A stretch of DNA of 64,000 bases from assembly GCA_963855995.1 (NCBI GenBank), contig OY979726.1:5872201-5936200 (forward strand), written 5' to 3'. The notes beneath the pieces are model-generated. The model did no database searches. It was not told where the DNA came from and saw only the letters and a list, made by a program, of their open reading frames with translations. Within the stretch, counting starts at the first letter, position 1. Every line of letters begins with the position of its first letter. Origin of the DNA: Muricea muricata. Lineage: Eukaryota > Cnidaria > Anthozoa > Malacalcyonacea > Plexauridae. Below, in pieces: positions 11,085 to 24,900 of the stretch. The translations under genes were made by a program, and so were the position numbers.

Positions 11085-12910
11085 TTCTGCTTAGGAAACA
11101 AAGGAAAGAAAAGCACCTAAAGAATGCAGTGAGCCAAAAACAAGTGCCATCACCAGTACACCTCCACAGCCTGAAGTAGGTCTTACTCTTGATAACAGTA
11201 ACACATTCCATGCATCACCAGTAAGCGTACTTAAACGAAAAAACAAAATTTTGTCACAGCAGAATACTGTGCTAAGAAAAAAGCTAAAAATAGCCCAACA
11301 AAAAAACAGGAGATTATCACAATGGTTCAATACATTAAATGATGTTGTGCAAACCCTCTCTAAAAGTGGTCTAATCTCCCCAGAATGTGAGGATTCATTG
11401 CATAATACTCTATCTGGTGTCCCTACACAACTCATTAAAAGGTTGACTAACAAAAAGAACACACCTTACCCACCAGAACTGAGATCATTTGCAATGACTT
11501 TGCAATATTACTCTGCAAAGGCATATGAATATGTTCGCACTACATTTAATCTTGCCCTGCCTCATCAAGCACAGATCAGGAAATGGTATAGCAAAGTACC
11601 AGCTGGCCCAGGCTTTACTCAACCAGCATTTGATGCTTTAAAGACCCATGCTGATAAAGCAAAGAATGAAAACAAGCCGGTACTGTGTGCTCTACTGCTT
11701 GATGAAATGGCTATTCGAAAACATGTGTCGTGGAATGGAAAGTCATTTTTGGGATATGTTGATCTTGGCTGTAATGTCAATGATGATGATTCTTCACCTA
11801 TGGCAAAAAATGCACTGGTTCTCATGGTTGTTGCACTTAATGAATCATGGAAGGTCCCTTCTGGATACTTTTTGGTTGATTCATTAACAGGAAAAGAGCG
11901 TGCCAACCTTGTGAGCCAGTGCATTCAGAGGCTTTACGATATCAATGTAGTGGTTGTTTCATTAAATATGTATAAAAATAAGATTATTTAAAAAGAAAAA
12001 AGAAAATTATCGAAGGATTTTGTTGCCTTTTGTAGCCGGTTCACCTTGCGTTGTGTTAGACTTGCAGCCTGCCTTGCACGTTATTCCTTCGTTCTAGAAC
12101 GTATGCATGGTAAAATATGAACGCTCACTCGCACAAAAAAATTATGAAACCAACTTCACTATATATACTGTTAACTGACATACTAAATTTTAAAAAATTC
12201 TAGTATTTCCTTTTTATAAACGTATATCTCGCGTATTGAACACAGAGTAAGCCTAAAAAATAGATCACACGAATCAAACAATAGCGTCGTTTTTCGCAAG
12301 ATTTTATAGACTTTTCATTGCCTGCAACATGGCAAACTCACCCAAACTGTAAAAAGAGGGAAGCTAAAACTAGTTCGAGTTATTTTAGGCTAAATCCCAT
12401 CTTCAAAAATTGAAGTATTTACTCGACGATCTGGGTATATTCTGACTACATTTTTTTGGGGAAAAATCACGACACTTACCCAAGCGATCTCTGCTGAAAA
12501 ACTTGCCGACGAAAGCCGATTTGGTTTCAAACATTTAATATAAAGTGTGTACTTTTCCACTCGGGAGATGAGAACGGCCAGACCAGCGATGGCGGGAAAT
12601 CAGCTCGCCTCAACAGGAAAATTCGAATGCAGGAATTGGTCGAATCTTCGTCTTTATCATGCGATCTTTTCGATATACAGGATTTGTTCAAACGTTGTAA
12701 GCTTTAAAAAGTTTCTTGAATATGTCCTGGTTTTGTTGACATGAAAAACTGCTAGGATTTCAAAATGTAACGGCGTATTTTTTGGCGTCGAAATTGGCAT
12801 GGTAAAACTTCGAAAATCGAACATTTTAGCACCAAAACATGGCGGCGATGGCGTCATTTTGGCTTCAGTCATTTGTATGACGTGCGCGGTCCATATCATT
12901 CAGGTCAGTG
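11082..12910 (+). repeat. Right arm of the P-type palindrome
   Basis: This is the mirror copy of the left arm. It begins TTGTTCTGC, the complement of the word that closes the left arm, and ends CATTCAGGTCAGTG next to the target duplication at 12911-12918. Confidence 0.9.
11095..11991 (+). pseudogene. P-element transposase remnant (plus-strand copy)
   Basis: This is identical in translation to the minus-strand exon at 10811-9915 and starts at the same acceptor (CTGCTTAG, ending at 11094). It lacks any THAP exon because the loop encodes that only on the other strand. An internal ATG at 11251 could start a 246-residue fragment covering the zipper and the first catalytic acid. The C-terminal half of the enzyme is missing, so it cannot be catalytically active. 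A fragment with the dimerising zipper could in principle act as a repressor, as truncated P products do in flies, but that is speculation. Confidence 0.8.
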
Positions 12911-12995
12911 AGGACAATGGACAACACAAAATGGTGAAAATCATCGCTTTATTTTGTGGTTATTAACGTACTCTCCCCCTAAAGACGAAAAGATA

Positions 12996-15900
12996 ATGGA
13001 AAGAAAGCGTGGTAGAAGTGAAGCAGAGAGCAGTGGCTCCAAACGGCTGCGTACTGATGAGAATAGAGATGGCCATGTTCGTGATGTTCCTGATACTGAC
13101 AGTGATGAAGAAATTAACTGCTCTCAAAATCCTGATTTTACAGCACCAGGACAAAATGTGAGATGCATGCTATTCTAGCTAATGTAAAGATAGTTTCAAT
13201 GAATGATTTTGTTCAAGGTTGTGTGTATTTTACTGGGAATTTTGGAAGGCAAATACGGCTACTTAAGCGAGCTATGTGGTTGTTGTTCATATCCATCAAT
13301 CACGTGCAAGGTGTTGCATTACCAAAGTTACACTTGTATCTTGGGTTTACATATATTGCAAGTTTAGAGGTGATTTCTTGAGAGACTTGCTGAAATACTA
13401 CTAGCAGAGGCACATTATCAAGAAACAAGACTAGCAGCTAAAAGTATAATTGGTCAGATGTCTGCCATGTCAATAGACTTAATATTAAACAATTATTGCA
13501 TGAGGTCGAGCTGGATATGAGGAATTATTAAGGCAGAGGTTTGTGTTAACACAAACCGAGGCCTTAGTAATTCCTTGTATCCTGCGAGAATCAAATTCAA
13601 TCATTGTTTTTTTATTTTTTGACAAATATTTTAAACTCAGTTTAAATGCTTGCTTTGTAAGAAAGAAGACACAAGCTGCTGAAATGCATGAAATTGTTCA
13701 GAAACTTTAAAAAGCCAATCAGACACGAAAAGAATATTCTTAATTGTCAGCCACATCAAATGAAACAATTTGCCTGGCAACAATATGTGCAAACATCAGT
13801 TTTTAAAGCTCCTCTGTTGCACATGACCTGCTTTGCCATGTGTACGTACATAATTGGACATTGCTCTGACTTTACAAAATAACATATACACAAAATAATG
13901 CATTGTTGCCAGGCAAATTGTGTCAAAATATGCAAAATTGAAAAGTTTGTATTGTGTGGTAGTGATATCTGCTGAATAATTTTGATCTCTTCCGTATATT
14001 TTCTATTAAATTTTGTGAATCTCTGGCACAGAACTTTCAACTTTTCCAGTCTGGCCTTAGGATGGCAATGAGAATGAACTGCCTGACGATGTTCTCTCTT
14101 TAGTAATAGTATAACAGTGATGGGATTATGTTGTGTAGAATGAGGCTGAAAGTGGAGTTATAGAAGAAATTACACTGCAGAATTTTATGTGTCATTCACA
14201 TCTCAGAGTACCGTTTTCATCCAATGTGAATTTCATTACTGGAAGAAATGGAAGTGAGTAACAATTATTATTTTGTAAAGTCTGACCAGTGGATTGTTTG
14301 TACTCTGAGCAGGGGTGGGGGAACTAGTGAAAGGTCAGGTTTGAGCCCGATTTGACACTTCCAACATTCACTAACCTTGTCTGTAAAAACAATGGCTTAG
14401 AAATTGTCAGTCTGTTGATTTGCAGTTTATAAGTTACAGCAAAATTATTTTCATCAATAAATAAAGACAAGTTAGGTCATACTAAGTTTGATGCCTGCTG
14501 TGCATTTGACAATTGGACAGACACTCATGCAATAAATTGGTTTTTCAAGGTGGAAAAAGTGCTATTATGACAGCTATAGTGGTTGGTTTGGGTGGGAAAG
14601 CGTCTAACACAAACAGAGGAAGCTCCTTGAAAGGATTTGTCAAAGACAAGTGCAAGTAAGCCTACAAAATTTAATGGTATTATTATTATCATCTTTATAT
14701 GCATTCTAATTAGTATATTTACCTATATACAAATAAATGCATACAAATAACACTCCAAGCATGCACCTTGGCTGCTCACTTTGCTGAATGTTCGAAAGGT
14801 TTGGGTGGAAAGCTTGTTGTTACTAGTTATAAAGTCTATATAATAGAATGTAAGAATGATGAAACAATTATTGAACTTGGTTCTTGCTAAACATAGTGAT
14901 TTGTCGGTCGCTCGCTGTTCAATTATTTGCCTCTGGTTTTCTGTAGTCTCTATCTTTTTGTTTTTCTATACAATTTGCACTTTGATACAGTACTGCTGTG
15001 ATCAAAATAAAACTGAAAAACTATGGTGAAGATGCATTCAAACCAAATGATTATGGATTGCATATCATTGTTGAAAGAAAGATATCAAGTGATGGCGCTG
15101 GCTCTTATAAAATATGTAATGAAAGAGGTAAGTTAAATCAGAGAGTTAAATGTTTGAAAATGCAGGGCTCAAAAGTCCATGCCTGTATGTTTTTTGCAGG
15201 TAGCCAAAAGCAATTTGCAGTAACTGTTAGCTCTTTACGGTTCAAATTTACAGTTAATTTCAACTAACTGTTTGCAATAAAGTTCAAAGGCTTGTTGTAA
15301 AATTCAGTAGTTCATTTCAGAATTTGCAAGCTGGTTTGTAAACGAAGACTGTTATTGGCCCCTGAACTTAAAGATTGAAGCAGATCAAATGCTTACTGTG
15401 CAAACTGGCTTGCAAATTCGGAAATAACCTATTAAACTTTGCAACAAACCTCCAAACTTTGATTCCAACAAAGTTTGGTATATTATAGTAGAAAGTTAGC
15501 TGAGGTTGTCTGTAAAGCTCAGAAGCTGCAACAGTTCTAATGCATCAACCATTTTTTTGTGAGTTGTGTATCATATTGCCAAAGATGACTAGATGAGACC
15601 TGCTAAGTTGCTCAAAGCTAGTTGCTTTAAAATTTCATGTATTTAATTAGGGCATTCAAGATTGTAGCTGATGATACAATATAATATTAATTAAAACATT
15701 TTTCATATCAGTAATTTAAATAGCTGCAATCAGCAAAAGGTTAAGTGGCAAAATATCAACAACAAAATATGACTAATCCCCTTGACCTGCATCAATCAAC
15801 TTTGACTAGTTAAATAAAAAAAAATTGGCCAGTCATTGATTGGCGAATCCTTTACCAGCTGATAATTTCAACGTAGATAAAAGTAAAGTAATTCTGAATA

Positions 15901-18900
15901 TTGTGTTCATAATAAAACTTTACACAATTTAATTTTACATTGATTGGTGACCTGGCCTTTTCTTTAGCCCTCAACTGTATCAGGGTGTTGCCAGAAGTAA
16001 AAAAATCTGCATTTAACTAAAATTGGAAAATATAGTCTGAATGTGTTGTAGTTTCATATTTCTTTCTGGGGCTAAGCCGCGTTCCCCTCCGATTCTTGTG
16101 CATGGTTGCATCTTTGAAATGCCATTCCCCACATTTTAAGAGCAATACAAATACAACAACATGCTATGCAGTGCTGCCAAAATATTTAGGTCAAGGCATT
16201 GCTGCCACATTGGAGTTATACAAAACACAGTGATGTTAATCCAGTCTAAATGAGTATTGAAAACATGGTATTGCCTGATTCACTCCTGTGAAGGATACAG
16301 TTACTGTCCGTGCGAGTTTATTATTAGATGTGAAAACAGACTTAATTGAATATTTATATTAAAACTCTGATTTGGCTGACCCAAATTGAGAAATTGCAGC
16401 CTCAAACTGATTGGAAAAACTTTGGTTGATATTTGTTTTTGACTGTAGCTACACCCTTTGTATTACTACAACTTTTAAACTAATGCACTTTATCACTCTT
16501 GCTCTGTCTCCTAACACAAACTTGTATAATATAAACTGAACTTTTTATCTAGCTTGATGTATCAGTAACTTGTATTAACAACTGCATCGCTTGTGGATAG
16601 TGGGTGCCTGGGTCATCCGGGGGCTTCCACTTCCAAAGCCAGCCCCCAGATAAACATACCACTCTCATGGCTTGCAGTTCCCCCAACCTAGCCATGAGCC
16701 CCCACACCAAGCCCCCCCCCCCCCCCGTCACATTGACCGGGTCAGTGGATATTAAAAAAAAATCAAAAAGAAACCACCTTTCCGCTTTGATAACCTTGGC
16801 CCAGAATTATTTCCAAACAATGCATGCCTGTTTGTTCGTGCACGCTCAAAACATTGACAACCCCTGCCCTACTTTTGTCACACGCATGCTAGTATGTTAA
16901 ATATCACTGGCCATAATTACTGCCGCACCAACTTCACTCTTTGTTGTTAACTTAGTTAAATTGCATTTAACTGCATTTAGTTTCATCACTATTTTCTATT
17001 ACCAATTTTTCATTTTAGGAAGTCTAGTATCAAACAAAAAGACCGAGCTAGATCACATACTTGATCATTTTAATATTCAGGTACCGGTATTGTTAGAAAT
17101 GTGATATACTGTGTATGAACAACATGGTAGCAGAAACATTGAAGTAACATGAATCCTACATTTTTAAGGTGGATAATCCAGTGTCAATTTTGAACCAAGA
17201 CACCAGTAGAAATTTCTTATATGCATCAGATCCTTCCAAGAAATACAAGGTATTTCCACCTCGTCATCAATATCATCATTATTATGATCACTATCCTCAT
17301 CAGTTATTATGACTTTCCTCATTATAAACACTATCCTCATTATAAATGCTATCTTCAAATTATCATCATTGTCATCAATACTCTCCTCATTATAACCCAC
17401 TAACCTCATTATAATCATCAGTATCATCATTATAATGAATAACCTTATTATGATGAGTAATATCATTATCATCATGATCATCATGATCATCATTAATATC
17501 ACCAGTATCATTACCAATATTAGGCATCATCAATATCATCATCAATATTACACATCATCAATGTCATCATCATCAACAAATGTCATCAATGATATCATTA
17601 TTATATATATCATAATTATCAATATGATCATCTTCAACATCTTCACTATAAACATTGCCAATATTATTACCATGAATAATCATCTACATCATCACAATAT
17701 TAATATATCATCATCATTATCATCAATATTATGACATTAATATTATCATCAATATGATCATCATTAGAACCATGATCTTTATGACTATTATAAACACCAG
17801 TGTATATATAATACATCATGAAGATCACTGATCTTCACCCCATCAAAGCTTCACTCTCATCATTTGCTATCTTTGTAGTTATTCCTGAAAGCGACTCAGT
17901 TAGAAGAAACAAAAAATAACTACCTTACTATACAAGAAAACCTGAAAATGATGTCAGTAACACTTGAAAATAAAAAAGAGGTAGTTCTTCATTACTAAAC
18001 AATGCTCATAATACAGGGGATTGTTTTAAGAAGGAAGTTGTGTTGATATAGAAAGCTATGGAGACATTATGTGTATGATGTACAGAGAGTAGAAAAAAAT
18101 GGAATTTCAGGAATTAAAGAAGATGGCAAGCTACATATACCGTTATATATACTAATTAGGCAAGCTATTTTGGCCCACAATTTTAATGTGTCAACGTTTA
18201 ATATGTCAAATTTGAGCAATTAGTTATTGAGAGATTAGCACGTTCAGTTGGAAGATTTAATTTATGAAAATTAATTTGATTTAATTACTGACATAAATTT
18301 CGTTTAAAATTTTTAATAACTTTGTCTGATCCCTTTATGAATCACCTGAGGCAGCAACTGTCGTAATGTTCTGCTTCAAGTGGGTTTCATCCATAGTCTT
18401 GTTTGTTGCGATCGAAATGTGTCCGCCACTTTCCTCTCGCTGTTTACGGAAATCTGCTCTCTGAACGATCTACACACTGAATTTGGCAAGCTGTGATGCG
18501 GGAAAGAGTAATACAAACTGCTTTGTAATTGAGAAGCAATAGAGACCCATGTTATAATTTGAACCCTTTTAGGGAATAGAGGAGATGAAGAATGAGGTGA
18601 TTCAGCTGGAGCAAAAATATCGAGATATACAACAACTAAAAGTTCTTGAAGAAAAAATTACAGATTTGAAAAAAGAAATCGCGTGGGCGCAAGTTGTCGA
18701 GAAAGAAAAGGTTGAGATTTCTTTCTCGTTAGGTTTATCTCAATCATCTTCTTCTAGCCTCTGCTCTGTCTGCTCCGATGAAAACATTGGTGTTCGCGCC
18801 GGTCTAAAGAAAAACCGTCTTTATGTTTCAGAAACAAAAACCTTTAATTACAGACATCGCTCGAGAAAAAGAGAGACTGCCACAATGTGATGAAAAAATT

Positions 18901-21900
18901 CAAACATGTGAGGTATACTGTTTTACGTATCACTGGTTTAAATATTAGTCTCAATCAGCCATGTGGGTTCCCCGTGACTATGTCCTCCCCCTGCAGGTAC
19001 TGTATGTGATCCGCCTATGGATATGTCTTCTCCCTATTGGTATGTGGGCCCCTATAGGTGTTAGGCTACAATTCTTCATTGAAACTGCATGAAATTCACG
19101 GTTAGTTTACAAAATTCGAAAAAATAAGGTTTTGTGTTAATTATCTACAGGTATGTATGACTGTTGGGGGCAAAGTATGCCAACTGATTTATCAATATAA
19201 CCATCTGCGGTAGGTTGTACGAAAGTTGAACATCGCTACCCACCGTATAATGATTTATTCAAACTTTCTAAACATGTTTAGTGACTGGTAAACCCATATT
19301 AAAGTTCAGCATTTTCGAGTTAAAGTCTCTTTTTGTCTCTTTTGAGTTCAATATCCCTGGTGTAATTGCTTTTTATGCCTTTCTGCAGCAGTTGAAAAAA
19401 TCACTATCCATTGGATAGCGCTATCCCACCTTTCGCACAACCGGCCCCAGGTCACCACCTGCAATGTGAGCCTAACCCTGTGCTCTAACTGCAGGACTTT
19501 GCATCATATTTGAATGATTTCTCTTCTCAGGCGAGTATTGCAAAAAACGAATCAACCTGGGGTGACGTAAAGTTAGAGTTGGATCAAATATCTGGTGAGA
19601 GCGATCAACTCACAGTCCGCCAAGAAAGCATCAACAAAGAAGTGAAGGCAATAAGAAATAACGTACGAGCCAGTCAGGTGGGTTAACCAGAGTTGTTCTC
19701 AGATGCGATCATATTGCAAGCATAATACCACACGAAACGTATATATTCACTACCTGAAACGATAAAGTAAATATCGACTTTTCCAGCGAAGGCCCTTTGT
19801 TGGGATGTTATTAATGGAAGTCACAAAGTTATTAGTAGGAGAAACGAGGTTAGAACTGGGGGTCGACGATTGGCTTTCCCCAGCCCTCACAATTTGGAGA
19901 AATTCACGGGGGCAAAAAATGCCGCCGATAATTTCATGTTCGGCAGCAGTTTTTGTTGTTGCTAAATAGGCAGGATAATAAGGAAAAACCCTTAAAATAT
20001 TGATGGATTTTCTCATTTTATGATATGAACACAGTGGGTACACGTACATTGGCTTTAAAATAGGAGTACAATTAGCAATGACCACAAAAAATTCGCCGGA
20101 TACAAAAAAATGCTGCTGATAAGTTCATTTTGGGTGGCATCATCGGCGGCAGTTGCCTTTTGCCGCCGATAACTGCGAGGGCTGCTTCCCTCGGAACGTT
20201 GATTTTCACTTTATCGTGTCAGGTAGTGAAATAATCTATACTATTCCAGTACTATTTTAGTGCGCTACCTACACTAGTTGCTCTTTGTTTTTACACAAAA
20301 TACTTGATGCGAGTTTTCCTTTTTCTTCAGAGTGAGTTGCGAAAACTGGAACGAGAGTTGCAAAGCACGGAAAAAGAAAAGAATGTTTTGGAACAACAGA
20401 TACAGGACATCTGCACAAAGTAGGATTTGTGTGCTATCTTTTTAACCCTTGATCAAACGAGGATAATTTTAAAGGGCAGGGAATCCCCGTCCCGCTCCTC
20501 ACTAAATATCCCTGGTCCAGAACTGACAATAATATCAATTCACTTTAAAGTGTAAACTTCAACCTTGAGTATCTTTTATGTCTGTCTTCAGCGCAATGAA
20601 AGACAAAGAACCTGAACGGCTAGAAAGAGAAAGGCAACTACAACAGAAGAGAGAAAGCTTGCAAGCAATGCAGTTTCAACTCAATGCAACGAACAATCAC
20701 AAAAAACAAGTTGAAAACAATGTTGAACTTTTATCGAACCAAAATTATCAACTTCGGTATGGAGCCATGTTCAAATTGATAGCAGTAGATGCTTGGGAGA
20801 ATGCCCCAATGTTTCCGCGCCTAGATTGTGTTAAACTTGCCTCTTCTGATACTGTAAATATGGAAATATTTTGTCAGAAAATGGCGTTTCAAAACATGAC
20901 TGGTTTTGTGCATTGAAACATTTAGAAACGAAGTGAATGATGCGAGGAACAACGTGGAACAATCGCAGAGAAAGCTCAGTTCTCTTCGTGAAGGTCAAAA
21001 AGATCGTTTAAAAAGATTTGGTAGTAAGGTTCCTGAGCTGTTACGTAGAGTTGAAACTGCTGTGCGAAGAGGACGCTTCCATAAACCACCAAAAGGACCA
21101 GTGGGTATGATGTTTTACACAGCAAGAAAAGCTACAGACTTGCTGCAAGTTGTCGACTTTAACTGCTTGCTGCAAGTTGTCAAACTAATCATTCTCAGGG
21201 TCTAGGTGTTAGGGAAACATTGAAGTGTTTCACTCGCTTTAAGGGTCGGTTACAAGCAGATAATAAGGAGCTTAACATCGACAACGCGACAAGCTCAATG
21301 ACACGGTGTCAATATGTAGAGGATATTACAAGGTGCCGCGAAGATATGAATATTATTTTCGAGTGCATGGTGAAAACAGCATTGTTTTCAACACGAGAAA
21401 ATAATATTCATATCTTCTAGCTACCGTGTAATGTGCTGTTTATTATACGGTCAGAAGTCGGAACAACCGAACAGAGAACATATAATCTCACGCGTTACAT
21501 ATTTTTTCATATCTTCTAGTGAAAATATGGAAAATACGAGTGTTTTAGTTTACGGTAAAACACCCATAACCATGGGAGCGGCATTATATTCTTGACGGCA
21601 GTCGATTTGAAAATATTTATCATTCGAGATGATCTTCTGAATCCGCAATGTATTGGTCAGTAGTGGTGTAGTAATCTTTCTAATACTCGATTTAAGAGGA
21701 TTTAAGGATATTTTTCATGGTTCAACAGCAGGCGTTATAAAACTATAGCTACGCGCACGCACGAGTTTAAGGTAATGCAACTACTATATTCTATACCTCG
21801 CAGCATTCCCTTTCTATTAGAAATTTCTAGTAAATAATAATATATAGCTTTTCCAATTATTGTAGGAGAAATATGCAGATTTATGTTTGTTTTATTTTTA

Positions 21901-24900
21901 ATTTGACTCAAACTTATGAAGAGCCTGACTGACTGCTGGTTCTGAAATCGGCAAGGTGACTTGCGTTATGGCCAAGGTGCCGTAGTACCAAGCTGTTCTA
22001 ACTTACCTAAACTCCATTTTTAGGTGCTTGTATCACGCTTCGTGAAGATATTTGGGCCGTTGCAGTGGAAACGTGTCTCAAGGGGCTGGCGTTTGCATAT
22101 TGTTGTCATGATTTTCATGATTCAACTGTCTTAAGAGAAGTTATGAAAGAATTGTTTGATCAAGACAGAATGCCAGCGATTGTCATATCCAAGTTTCAGG
22201 TTCGTCTTAACACGCAATGATGTCGCTATTGACAACTGTGTTTCTAGTATCATTCATGCAGAATCGAAAAAAGAAACTAAAACAAACCAATACAATAGAT
22301 CCCACCTTGCTAGGTTGGCTCATATTTCATTTTCCAGTTTATTGTCCTCGAATAAATAGACCTCAAAATAATGAGAATTTTTAAAAATTATCAATGCTGC
22401 ACATATTTGTTTTTTTATTTTTCACTACAGGATGCGTTTTATGACGTCTCAGCAAACGTAAGTTCCATGTAAACGATATGTATGTGTTGTGAATGCTGAA
22501 TTGCTTGGTCTAAATGTCACTTGTTTGTTTGATTGTGATGATTTACATTTCTTTTTGTTTAGAAACCTCGATGTCGTTACCCAACTGTCACTGATGTTCT
22601 ACAGATTGACGATCCTGTCATTTTTAACTGCATTGTTGATCAAGTATGTATTTATATATGTTTAAATACACCACTAACGCACATCTCTCTAACAGACATC
22701 CCTCTGATATAGACATCTCTCTAATACGTCTGTATTAGAGAGATGTTTATATTAGAGATATGTCTGTATCTCTAGTACAGACATCTGTAATATGGACATC
22801 TCTCTAATACAGACACCTCTCTAATACAGACACCTCTCTAATACAGACACCTCGCTAATACGGGCATCTCGCTAATACGGGCATCTTTCTAATACAGACA
22901 CCTCTCTAATACGGACATCTCTCTAGTACAGACACCTCTCTAATACGGGCATCTTTCTAATACAGACACGTTTCTAATACGGACATCTCTCTAATACAGA
23001 CACCTCTCTAATACGGGCGTCTTTCTAATACAGACACCTCTCTAATACAAACACCTCTCTAATACAGACATCTTTCTCGTACAGGCACCTCTCTAATACA
23101 GGCACCTCTCTAATACGGGCATATCTCTAATACGGGCATCTTTCTAATACGGGCATCTTTCTAACACAGACACCTCTCTAATACAGACATCTCTCGAATA
23201 CAGACATCTGTCTAACACAGACATCTCTCTAACACAGACACCTCTCTAATACAGACACCTCTTTAATACAGACATCTCTCTATTACGGGCATCTTTCTTA
23301 AACAGACATCTTTCTAATACGGGCATCTCTCTAACGCAGACGTCTCTCTAATACAGACATCTCTCTAATACCTATTACAGGTATCTAATACAAACTTCTT
23401 AAATGTAGAGGAATAGCTCTAGTACGCACACCTCTCTAATATGAACATCGTTATAGCCTGGACACACAGCTAACGTTCAGCTTTATTAATACCATTATCT
23501 ATATTGAAACATATAGAGAGGTGCGGAGTGTATTCTGTTGATCAAAGATCCTAAAGAAGCTCGGGATGTTATGTTTAACCGTCCTCCTACCAAGGCTGAA
23601 GTGGTGAGTTCTCTGCAGTTTTCACGAGCGATTTTATCTTTTTGGCATTGTGAACGTCTGAACGATGGGAAGTATTACGGTTCTTCACACTTGCACCACT
23701 TGTCATGGAGATTCACGTCTAATTTACATTTTGCATACACCAGAAGTAGAATATCGCACCTTAAGTCGTCCATGTGAACTGTACTAGTGAGTAGATGTAA
23801 TATAAGATATCGTAAGTTTCCCAATGATGAATCCATCCTTGCGCTCATAGTTATATATTACGTCATGATTGGCTGTATCAAATTACGTCATGATTGATTA
23901 TGGTATATGTGAAGATTCTTATGGGACTCTTCTCTTGTCGTGCAACGCAGGAGGGGAGCTGAGGGGAACCAACTTGATATTTTATCCTGTTTATGTTGTA
24001 CATGGTATGGTATGGTATGGTGTGGTATGTTGTAGTATGGTGAGATAGGATGTGATATGATGTATGTGTTAAAATATGGTGTAGGGTGGTCTGCATGGTG
24101 AGCTGGTAGGGTATAGCATTCTACCATAAGGTGTGAGCGAGTACAATATAATATGATAATATATTGAATTTATATTGTGCATGTTGGCATAGATTATGTT
24201 CACATGCGCATGGCATGGGGCGGTAGATTTTGGTATGTACTCGCACATGAAATTACTCTTATCAAGACAAAATTAGCTTCGCTCTTAACTGTTGTTGATT
24301 TGGAACTCTCTGTTATCCCACTTTCACTATCTCACGGCATGTTTACTTTTTTAGGCATTTGCATCTACTGGTGAAGAAATTCACGGTGGGGCGAGTGCCA
24401 AATCTTATGGTTACAGTGGCAGTGGAAGTAGTTATTTAAAGGGAAATATTGAAGATCAAATAAGGTATGACATTATTAGATCAGTATTTGTGTGTTGTCG
24501 GACAAGCAATTACTATTACAATCATCTTTCCTCTAATCTTTCTGCAGGTAAACAGAGTGGAAAAAAAGAACGCGTTTCAAACTATTATTTTCCTTTCTCT
24601 CAGACGTGTCCAAGCTCAGCTGGATGAAGAAACTGGTAGACATAATGATCTGAAAAGTAAACAAGTCAAACAGGAAAAAGATTTAAAAGAACTTCAAGCA
24701 GAATTGAAGAAAAGTAGAATAAAAAGCATGAAAGAACAAGAAAAATACAACAACATCTTACAGGTTTGAGTAAACTCGACATTTTTTCGTTCTTCAGGCT
24801 CGTGTCTGATTCATGCACAAGCTGAAGATTTGCCATAACTGTAATACATAACTGTACATATTAAAATACTTCAGGATATAACAGAACTGGAACAATTTGA

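Larger units (their letters stand above)
8996..12910. mobile_element. Palindromic (inverted-dimer) P-element derivative with 8-bp target duplication
   Basis: The element starts CACTGACCTGAATG and ends with its exact complement. AGGACAAT flanks it at 8988-8995 and 12911-12918, and 8-bp duplications are the hallmark of P-family transposition. Positions in the two arms mirror about one axis with no indels (coordinates sum to 21906), and every translated pair compared is identical. Both outer ends are the same transposon terminus, the one downstream of the transposase. The opposite terminus and the N-terminal half of the THAP domain are missing. Both transposase copies are truncated, so movement must have used enzyme supplied elsewhere. 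The element ends 85 bases before the SMC6 ATG, or 77 bases counting the target duplication as host sequence. Confidence 0.9.

Noticed and set aside
11011-11211. 66-codon minus-strand frame across the right-arm/loop junction
   Set aside because: It reads the THAP exon in the wrong frame and the antisense of the right-arm transposase exon.
8996-12910. Palindrome as a sequencing or assembly fold-back artefact
   Set aside because: An artefact would not be bounded by an exact 8-bp target duplication in otherwise single-copy DNA, nor leave a 257-base single-copy loop with a partial THAP exon. Raw reads would still be decisive.
17164-17734. Met/Ile-rich open frames on both strands
   Set aside because: They are the translation of an ATC/ATT microsatellite inside SMC6 intron 6.
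22674-23470. CRISPR-like regular array
   Set aside because: Units are contiguous 17-18-base tandem repeats without unique spacers, in an intron of an animal gene.
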